A DNA stretch of 25,101 bases from a virus, in the IMG/VR virus record IMGVR_UViG_3300023179_000481, positions 1 through 25,101 of that record. One strand, given 5' to 3'. Of this stretch, positions 19,322-25,101 are shown piece by piece. The notes under the pieces were generated by a model that saw only the letters and a list, made by a program, of their open reading frames with translations, was not told the origin of the DNA and made no database searches. Position 1 is the stretch's first letter; the number at the start of each line of letters is the position of its first letter. Made by a program: the position numbers and the translations under genes.

Positions 19322-19861
19322 TTACCTCACAATTTTGGCGCGGGCCTCGGCTCGCTTTGCTTTTACGTCAACGGGGCATGGTACGCCGGCATCCACCTCG
19401 CGAATAATCATCCAGTCGGTTTCGTCTAGGTATGCAAGGGCCTCAGCGTTGTCCTTATCCTGTTGGACTTTGGCAGAAATATCCTCAATTTCAACCGAAT
19501 ACTCGGCGCGGAGCTTTACTTCTTTATGCGTCCGAGCGGGGATCGCCTCGCTGTAAACGGCTGGAGTTTCTGGAATCTCAGCCTGCACGATATTCCCAGC
19601 CTCGTCCATCACGGCAGGGCTTCCGGGGATCGCTTCAGAGATCAGGACAGCCTCAACCGCTGGCATATCCTCGACGATGCGCTCTTCGAGAACGTCGGCC
19701 TCGTCGTAGCCTTCAGCCATCGGCTCGTCCTTGTGCAGAACCCAACGCTCTGGCTTGCCCCATGACCCATCGGAGAGAATCAATGCAAGACCCAATTCGG
19801 CATCGTCTTGCTGGCTTTCCATATATTGACCAGTTTTAGATGTAATTTTGATGAGTTTCAT
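19322..19861 (-). CDS. Tail fibre assembly chaperone-like protein
   Basis: 179 residues, acidic, with a Pro/Glu/Val-rich middle (repeated IPGSPAV and IPETPAV elements, about 78-100). The C-terminal ALAYLDETDWMIIREVDAGV and AKRAEARAKI match the ending seen in many tail-fibre assembly chaperones and small tail proteins of phages (W-x-x-I-R, then A-K-R-A-E-A-R). It lies between two fibre genes, which fits help in folding or trimerising them. A virion role rather than a chaperone one is also possible. Confidence 0.7.
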   Translation of the reverse strand: MKLIKITSKTGQYMESQQDDAELGLALILSDGSWGKPERWVLHKDEPMAEGYDEADVLEERIVEDMPAVEAVLISEAIPGSPAVMDEAGNIVQAEIPETPAVYSEAIPARTHKEVKLRAEYSVEIEDISAKVQQDKDNAEALAYLDETDWMIIREVDAGVPCPVDVKAKRAEARAKIVR

Positions 19862-19863
19862 TT

Positions 19864-21807
19864 TTAGTTCCCCACTCTTACAATTTCAAATCGGGTGCTT
19901 AATTCACCGGGCTGGACATTCACCGCTCCAGTTGTGTAGTGATACAGCTCAATATAGTCACCAGCATTTGCAGTAAAAACATCGGAGCCACCATATCTAT
20001 CAAAGTTTGTTCCCACAACATAAGTTCCAACAAAAAACACACCACCGCCATTGATGGAATATCCCGTTAGCTGACCGATGCTTGTTCCACCGCTTCCCTG
20101 CACTTGAGTAATAATCATGTACTTGCCTGAAACCGGAATCCGGTATCGGGAATTTGCAGAATCCCAAGCTGCGTGTGAGTCAAAAACAGTCGTGTATCCA
20201 ACAAGTTTTGTTTGAGAGGAAAAAGACTGTACTGCGGTTTTATAGAAACGTCCACTCACGCTCTCACTGGCCGCTATCACAGACGGGCCGGAGAGTCTAA
20301 AAATTGAAATAGCGCCACCAGAAACAGTTGTTCCGTTAGATCCACCGATTCTAAGAGAAATCAAATCTCCTGCTTTAATGTTTGGCAAGTATTGAGTACC
20401 AGATCCAGCTTGGTTGGCCGTGGCCTGATAGCTTCCGTAACCACTCACCGGGCTACCATTAACAAACATATAACCAAAGCCGTTTGTTGTATTGGCGATG
20501 GTCGTAAACATGGCAATGTAATCGCCAGAAACGGGCGCCACATATTGACTTCCGTTCCACGCTGCGTGAGTGTCTCTGACGGCGGTGGCGGTAATGTTGG
20601 TGGTGTTTGCGGTATAAGCAACAACACCAATGCTTCCGTTAAACCCCACCACCCGAGTGTCGGTGTCGTTCGACATCTGCACCGAGGAGGACCAGCCTTG
20701 GATGGGGTGGCTAAATCTAAGTGTAATTGTGTCGCCAGATCCGGCGGTCAATGGGTTGCCCGGTGCGGCGGTAGATGCAGAAGTCAGCCAAGTAGCATTA
20801 ACTAAACCAAGCCTTATTCCAACAATAGAAGGCCCACTAACATAAATGTTATACGGCCCATAGTTTTGAGTTCCTGCGTCAACAATTGTTGCGCTTCCAA
20901 TAGATCCTTCTGAGTAGTTAATTGCTACTTTTGTGGTATCAAAAGAAAGCCCACTTGGAATTGACCAAAACCATGTTCCGCTACCGGAATTTGATGTGCT
21001 TCCAAATGTTAGCCCAATATCGCACTCGATCGAATCTCCAACCCTGCGCCACCTTCCGGCCAGCGTTCCGTTTCCAACGCTGGGTTGAGTTCCAGAGCTT
21101 GACCATGTCGGAGTATAGCTAACCCAATCCGTCACTACAGGGCCGATGGGAGCGGTTTGAGGCCCAACAAAAAAGTCATCAAATGCCAACGTAATGGCAC
21201 CGGAGGTTGCGTTAGCATTGTAAATGACAAGCCGGATTTGAGAGGTATTAGAATTGGTTTGAAATGTACCAGACGCAATCCCAACGCCAGAGTTTTGGGT
21301 CATGCTAAAATTTCCGGCTACACCAATCCAGGCAGAGTTAGTCACGTCCCAAATTGCTACGCCAAAGCTGTTTGAGCTTGTGCCAGAAAAGTTGCCGCTG
21401 GATGCCCCGGACACAACGCTATAATAAAATTTGAACGTCAACACCTTGGCTTGGTCGGCGGCATCAATCGTCAGCGCTTCGGTAGCAAGCATATTGCCGG
21501 CGGTAGTGGCTGCGCTTGAAACATACCGAAGCGAAACGTTGTCCCGAATCGGGCTCACGTTGCTTGTGGCAATGCTCAGGTTTCCGCTCGCGCCAGATCC
21601 AAACGCCGGCGTTCCGGTCGGAATGGCATTGGTCAACGTCCCGGTTGTGCCAAGCGACCATCCGGTTGTGACGTTTTGCTCAAACTCGGCGTATTTGACG
21701 TAATTTATTGGCCCGTCGTTTTGGTTCAGCGATCCATCACTATTGAGGATGCCCTTATTTGTTAATAGCTTTGTGTAACGACCGCTGAAAATTGTTGGCG
21801 AGCCCAT
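19864..21807 (-). CDS. Receptor-binding/adhesion protein with two C1q-like domains
   Basis: 647 residues, almost wholly beta and rich in Gly, Ser, Thr and Asn. Residues about 35-215 look like a carbohydrate-binding jelly roll (YVKYAEFEQNVTTGW at the start and FDDFFVGP at the end). Residues 226-372 form a second fibre domain (VSYTPTWSSSGTQPS through FSHPIQGW). Two tandem C1q/TNF-like modules follow at 385-508 and 522-647; both carry H-A-A-W ... Y-x-x-P-V-S-G-x-Y, the mark of that trimeric fold. Such proteins bind host surface sugars. AGGAG lies 10 nt before the ATG. No catalytic site is visible. Confidence 0.82.
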   Translation of the reverse strand: MGSPTIFSGRYTKLLTNKGILNSDGSLNQNDGPINYVKYAEFEQNVTTGWSLGTTGTLTNAIPTGTPAFGSGASGNLSIATSNVSPIRDNVSLRYVSSAATTAGNMLATEALTIDAADQAKVLTFKFYYSVVSGASSGNFSGTSSNSFGVAIWDVTNSAWIGVAGNFSMTQNSGVGIASGTFQTNSNTSQIRLVIYNANATSGAITLAFDDFFVGPQTAPIGPVVTDWVSYTPTWSSSGTQPSVGNGTLAGRWRRVGDSIECDIGLTFGSTSNSGSGTWFWSIPSGLSFDTTKVAINYSEGSIGSATIVDAGTQNYGPYNIYVSGPSIVGIRLGLVNATWLTSASTAAPGNPLTAGSGDTITLRFSHPIQGWSSSVQMSNDTDTRVVGFNGSIGVVAYTANTTNITATAVRDTHAAWNGSQYVAPVSGDYIAMFTTIANTTNGFGYMFVNGSPVSGYGSYQATANQAGSGTQYLPNIKAGDLISLRIGGSNGTTVSGGAISIFRLSGPSVIAASESVSGRFYKTAVQSFSSQTKLVGYTTVFDSHAAWDSANSRYRIPVSGKYMIITQVQGSGGTSIGQLTGYSINGGGVFFVGTYVVGTNFDRYGGSDVFTANAGDYIELYHYTTGAVNVQPGELSTRFEIVRVGN

Positions 21808-21842
21808 GATTGCTTTCTCCTAATAAGTAGGTTTTACCCTAG

Positions 21843-21859
21843 TAGCCCCTGGGGAGCTA
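21843..21859 (-). other. Small hairpin between two fibre genes
   Basis: TAGC(T)CC pairs with GG(G)GCTA around a CCA loop, just after the stop of the 464-residue gene. No T-tract follows, so it is not a normal terminator; it may protect or process the mRNA. Confidence 0.35.
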
Positions 21860-21860
21860 G

Positions 21861-23255
21861 TTAAACATAGAAATTGATACAAATTTCACCGACGTTAGCG
21901 GTAGCACTAACCGCTCTAATTGAAATACGAGACGACGCGGCAATTCTAATTGGAATCCTCCCATTGCCGCCTGGGAAAATCAAAAATTGATCCACCTCGG
22001 AGCCCGCTCCCCCGATTGCAAATTTTAAGGTTTGACCGCTTGAATCAAAAATTTCAATCCCAGTGTATAGGGCTGCGGTTGATGCAATAAGTTGTGTATA
22101 GGCGGCGGTTGTCACGGCCGTTGAGGTATAATCGTTTCGTACAAACTCGCCCTTCAAATAAAGCTGATAAGTTGGAAAAGCCGGCTGATCGCTTGCTACT
22201 GTAACAGACAAGCTGTTAGCCATTGTAACGCGCCCGAGAGCCGCGGGGAGCTTCCCAGACATGGCGGCCAGGGTAGTTTCCGTTGCCGCGTTGGTGGGCA
22301 GAGGCAAGGATGCCGCGCTAACAGGCTGAGTGGCAGGGAAGTTGGAAACGCTTACCGACCCCGATACACTAACAGAGCCCGACACCGGCTGAGTGGCCGG
22401 AAAATTAGAAACGCTGACCGAGCCAGATACGGGTTGAGTGGCAGGAAAATTAGAAACGCTGACAGATCCAGACACCGGTTGGGTGGCAGGAAAGTTGGAC
22501 ACGCTAACAGACGATCCGCTCACGTCCGCAACCAGTGCGCCGCTTGGATTTACCTTAACGTCGACATATCCACCGCCACCGCCAGTTGTAAGGCCATGAA
22601 TAACAGTGTTGGTTACGATAGCGTAATCTGCACCGACCAATCCCGTTGAAATTTGCTTCACGGCCACATTATTGGTGCCGTCTGTAATTTTAGTGCGCTG
22701 AGTGCCGTTTGTTTGGGCTGCGCTTGTAGCCGCTCCGCTTGGAAGAGGCAAAGACGCCGCGCTAATTGGCATTGGATTAGCCAATTTACCATCAATCGAC
22801 GCCAAGGATGCGGCAGACGCCGTGGTAGCGGCATCAATAGCGATGATGCCGTTGCTGATATATCCAACCTCGGTATAAATGTTTGCTGAGGTTGTTTCAG
22901 TGGCGGCACCGGTTGGGAGTGGCAGAGAGGCTGCGCTGATTGGCTGAGTGACCGCTGACCCGTCCACCTTAACCGCGGTAGAGTTTCCACCTTGAATCGG
23001 CATCGGGTTTGCAAGTTTGCCGTCAATCGAGGCCAGAGACGCATTACCTACGTCCTGTTTTGCCGCGGTCGCAGCACCGGACGGCAATGCAGAACTGACA
23101 ATATCGACCTGAAGCTCCCCGCCTACATCGGTTTTAAGGGGCCTTAAATTAGTGCCGTCTGAGCCAGCTACCGCGGTTGAACTAAGCGGGATAGGCTGAC
23201 CATTTAGGGATACGGAAGGATTGGAACCGGCTGACGGGTAACGACGATAAGACAT
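21861..23255 (-). CDS. Repeat-rich virion fibre protein
   Basis: 464 residues, poor in aromatic and Cys residues. LASIDGKLANPMPI occurs at 74-87 and 151-164, SAASLPLP-T/S-G/N-AAT about 107-118, 165-176 and 313-324, and the 15-residue unit SVSVSNFPATQPVSG four times between 249 and 313. A Gly5 hinge lies at 225-229. The C-terminal 100 residues are a beta domain (YTGIEIFDSSGQTLKFAIGG). This kind of repeat protein occurs among fibres or decoration proteins of many phages and likely forms an extended beta-structured shaft. Start overlaps the previous stop by one base. Confidence 0.8.
   Translation of the reverse strand: MSYRRYPSAGSNPSVSLNGQPIPLSSTAVAGSDGTNLRPLKTDVGGELQVDIVSSALPSGAATAAKQDVGNASLASIDGKLANPMPIQGGNSTAVKVDGSAVTQPISAASLPLPTGAATETTSANIYTEVGYISNGIIAIDAATTASAASLASIDGKLANPMPISAASLPLPSGAATSAAQTNGTQRTKITDGTNNVAVKQISTGLVGADYAIVTNTVIHGLTTGGGGGYVDVKVNPSGALVADVSGSSVSVSNFPATQPVSGSVSVSNFPATQPVSGSVSVSNFPATQPVSGSVSVSGSVSVSNFPATQPVSAASLPLPTNAATETTLAAMSGKLPAALGRVTMANSLSVTVASDQPAFPTYQLYLKGEFVRNDYTSTAVTTAAYTQLIASTAALYTGIEIFDSSGQTLKFAIGGAGSEVDQFLIFPGGNGRIPIRIAASSRISIRAVSATANVGEICINFYV
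22317..22511 (-). repeat. 45-bp tandem repeats coding the fibre shaft
   Basis: Four copies of a 45-bp unit coding SVSVSNFPATQPVSG, with an extra 18-bp partial unit (SVSVSG) before the last copy. Copies differ at third codon positions, so selection acts on the protein; slippage or recombination can change copy number and hence shaft length. Confidence 0.9.
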
Positions 23256-23602
23256 TAGATTGATTTCCCTTCAATAAATACGTTGAGCGTTCCGGCATCA
23301 CCGGGGCTTGCTACATATCTCACTCTAATATGGGAGAAGCTCATGTTGTTCATATCGACAAGGATTTGCCCGTCTGGGTCATTGGCAAACATACCAGGCA
23401 GGATTTCAAGGGATTGCCAATTTACGTTGTCCAAACTCGCGTCAATAAAGAATTGACCAGAGGCCACCGCTCCTGCAAACAAAAGCTGCACCCCGATATT
23501 GTCGAGATATTGCACATTCACCGATGGAGAGGTGAGGTTTGCAGACATATTGCCTGCGTCAATCGCCTTGTAATTTTGCAGGACATTTTTACGCCAAGAC
23601 AT
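23255..23602 (-). CDS. Virion-associated beta-sandwich protein
   Basis: 115 residues, beta-rich. ASGQFFIDASLDNVNWQSLE (48-67) followed by FSHIRVRYV and GTLNVFIEG near the end give the same strand pattern as the 107-residue protein at 18994-19317 (aGtle-W-vSnD, then R-F, then G-S-I-I). An AAGGAG site lies 7 nt before the ATG and the stop overlaps the next ATG by one base. Located between the large virion protein and the fibre genes, it is likely a fibre connector or decoration protein. Confidence 0.72.
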   Translation of the reverse strand: MSWRKNVLQNYKAIDAGNMSANLTSPSVNVQYLDNIGVQLLFAGAVASGQFFIDASLDNVNWQSLEILPGMFANDPDGQILVDMNNMSFSHIRVRYVASPGDAGTLNVFIEGKSI

Positions 23603-23650
23603 ATAAGCTCCTTGTTTCTTTCCTAGATTAAATGAATAAATTGCGCTTGT

Positions 23651-25101
23651 TTAGGATAATTTCCGGTTAGCGGCCTGGGCCACCTCGGTCATGCTCCGGT
23701 GTGCTAATGTTACGTTGCTCATCCCACTTTGGGACAGTTTGGCTTGCCCCGCAAGTAGGTTTTTAGATTGTTGTGCCCCTGGGCTCGCCAATGACGCTTG
23801 GTTAGACATGAGGTGATCCTGTTTCAGCCCGTTGAACATATCCTCACCAAGCAAAAGGGACAGGCCCATTTTCTTTTGGAGCGGCATTTGCTTTAAGGAG
23901 TTGTGCTTTTTGCCCATTTCCTCAATTACCTTGCCGTGGATCTCATCCATAAAGGTAGGAAGCACCGCCCGGACGGCTTCAACCGCCTCGGGAGTCAGCG
24001 TACCACGTTGAGCTTGTACCAAAATTGATACAGGGTTAGACAATGCCTGATAATAACGCTCAAACTTGGCAATTTCAGCTTTTGACGGCTGATAGGGCTC
24101 GGAAAGCGGCTGAGAGGGGGGTGCAGACGGGATTTTAGTAGCCAAAAAGCCGACAGCCCGACCCATAGACATTGCAACGCTGTTAGCCGTGCCAGGGGCA
24201 GCGTCATGGAGGTCCTTAATCCTCTCACCCACGCTATCCATAAATGCCACGGGGTCCGAATTGTATTGCTGAATCATGGAAATGGCTTTTTTGTGTTCCT
24301 CGGGCTTGATCTCATGGGCTTTCACCCCCTCGATCATGACCACTTCTTTAGACCCGTTAAACAGGCCCTTAACGCCCTTTTGGATTTTAGTTGTAATGTC
24401 CTGGGCTCGCTTCTCAAGGTTGTAGAGCTTGGTCATGTTATGGGCGGTTTGCATATCGCCGGTTGAAACAGACCAGTCAATCAGGCGTTTCATGGTGTAA
24501 TCGCGGGCGTTGGCCGTGGCAAACTCGGTCACACCGCTGAAAGCACCAAAAAAGGCATTGGTGTATCCGGTTTCAGACGGGTTGAATTTCTCGGGGAAGC
24601 TCGACAGGTATTTGTGGACCTTTTCAATTTTAGACATTTGGTCCCGGGCAAAAAGCATATCCCTAATCTCAGGTTGGAGCTTTTGGTAATTGCGGTAAAA
24701 CTTTTTGGGATCAAACACGCCCTTAGCGTTTAGGGAATCGGCATGGAGCTCGTCTAAGCGGTATTGGCGAGCCTTGCGAAATACATCGGGAAAGTTTTTC
24801 TCAACAAACTGAGCAAACTCGATTTTAGATTCCCGAAAGATCCGCTTGGCAAGCAGTTGCGGATCCATTTCATCAATAAACCGGATAATATCATTTGCGC
24901 TATAAATGCGCCCCTTGCCCAGGCCCTCGGCAAGCTCGGATGCCCGCCCCATATATGCCTTAAACTCTTTATTGGCAATTTTGGCGGCCGCGGCAATTGT
25001 CTTATATTGCTCCTCAAACAGGGGAAGCTCTCGCGCCTCGCGGAGGATAATGTCATCCTCTATGTTTTTGAGAGTCGAGGTCACAATCCCGTACACCCTA
25101 C
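23651..25101 (-). CDS. Large internal/ejection-type virion protein, 5' end outside window
   Basis: At least 483 residues; the frame is open past the right edge (codon AGG precedes the GTG at 25096), so the true start lies outside. The visible C-terminal part is helical, rich in Lys, Glu, Ala and Met, with no membrane or enzyme motif (e.g. FLATKIPSAPPSQPLSEP is a Pro-rich linker between helical regions). Long helical proteins of this composition next to tail genes are typical of podovirus internal core or ejection proteins that enter the host with DNA. A tape-measure protein is a less likely alternative because fibre genes follow directly. Its stop is 49 bp before the next gene. Confidence 0.7.
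   Translation of the reverse strand, partial: RVYGIVTSTLKNIEDDIILREARELPLFEEQYKTIAAAAKIANKEFKAYMGRASELAEGLGKGRIYSANDIIRFIDEMDPQLLAKRIFRESKIEFAQFVEKNFPDVFRKARQYRLDELHADSLNAKGVFDPKKFYRNYQKLQPEIRDMLFARDQMSKIEKVHKYLSSFPEKFNPSETGYTNAFFGAFSGVTEFATANARDYTMKRLIDWSVSTGDMQTAHNMTKLYNLEKRAQDITTKIQKGVKGLFNGSKEVVMIEGVKAHEIKPEEHKKAISMIQQYNSDPVAFMDSVGERIKDLHDAAPGTANSVAMSMGRAVGFLATKIPSAPPSQPLSEPYQPSKAEIAKFERYYQALSNPVSILVQAQRGTLTPEAVEAVRAVLPTFMDEIHGKVIEEMGKKHNSLKQMPLQKKMGLSLLLGEDMFNGLKQDHLMSNQASLASPGAQQSKNLLAGQAKLSQSGMSNVTLAHRSMTEVAQAANRKLS

Overview
The window is an internal piece of a double-stranded DNA tailed-phage genome (Caudoviricetes). A head-packaging block (small-terminase candidate, TerL, portal, scaffold, major capsid protein) is followed outside the window by other virion genes. 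The scaffold lying between portal and coat gene, the large portal, and a very long virion protein next to the fibres rather than a tape measure suggest a podovirus-like particle; this is inference. Lipoprotein signal peptides, an overlapping spanin-like pair and an M15-type endolysin point to a Gram-negative (diderm) host. The host genus cannot be read from the sequence. No integrase, tRNA, CRISPR array or insertion sequence was seen.

Layout. (1) 1-6172, leftward: coat (cut by the left edge), scaffold, a 58-residue zinc-ribbon-like gene hidden between portal and scaffold by 4-bp overlaps at both ends, portal, TerL, a GNAT acetyltransferase and the small-terminase candidate. (2) 6173-6261: a divergent control region with two imperfect palindromes. 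(3) 6262-14641, rightward: early genes for recombination and DNA metabolism, namely PD-(D/E)XK exonuclease, ERF annealing protein, SSB, RusA, two tandem PP-loop (PAPS-reductase-like) enzymes with a 33-residue Cys-rich gene between them, a string of small unknowns, a lipoprotein carrying a perfect metzincin zinc motif, a second HExxH protein, and a metallophosphoesterase fused to an N-terminal DNA-binding-like repeat. (4) 14592-25101, leftward: lysis cassette, then fibres, spikes, adhesion proteins and a large virion protein cut by the right edge.

The stretch around 7965-8603 stands out. Between two rho-independent terminators whose 3' tails share 17 identical bases lies a cassette made of an AT-rich segment, three exact copies of a 16-bp palindrome at about 24-bp spacing, and a lone leftward winged-helix gene whose stop codon lies inside the third palindrome. 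This is the architecture of an iteron-type origin with its initiator or regulator, and I regard it as the strongest candidate for an undescribed replication or control module.

How it works together (inference). The rightward genes would be made first: exonuclease, ERF, SSB and RusA form a recombination set, while no polymerase, primase or helicase is visible here, so the host replisome or genes outside the window would be used. Late genes on both flanks face left, so if the genome is circularly permuted they join through the part outside the window into one late unit running packaging, head, virion, fibres, lysis. Many starts overlap the previous stop (ATGA, GTGA, TAATG), indicating translational coupling. 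Several genes that head a transcription unit lack a visible Shine-Dalgarno sequence.
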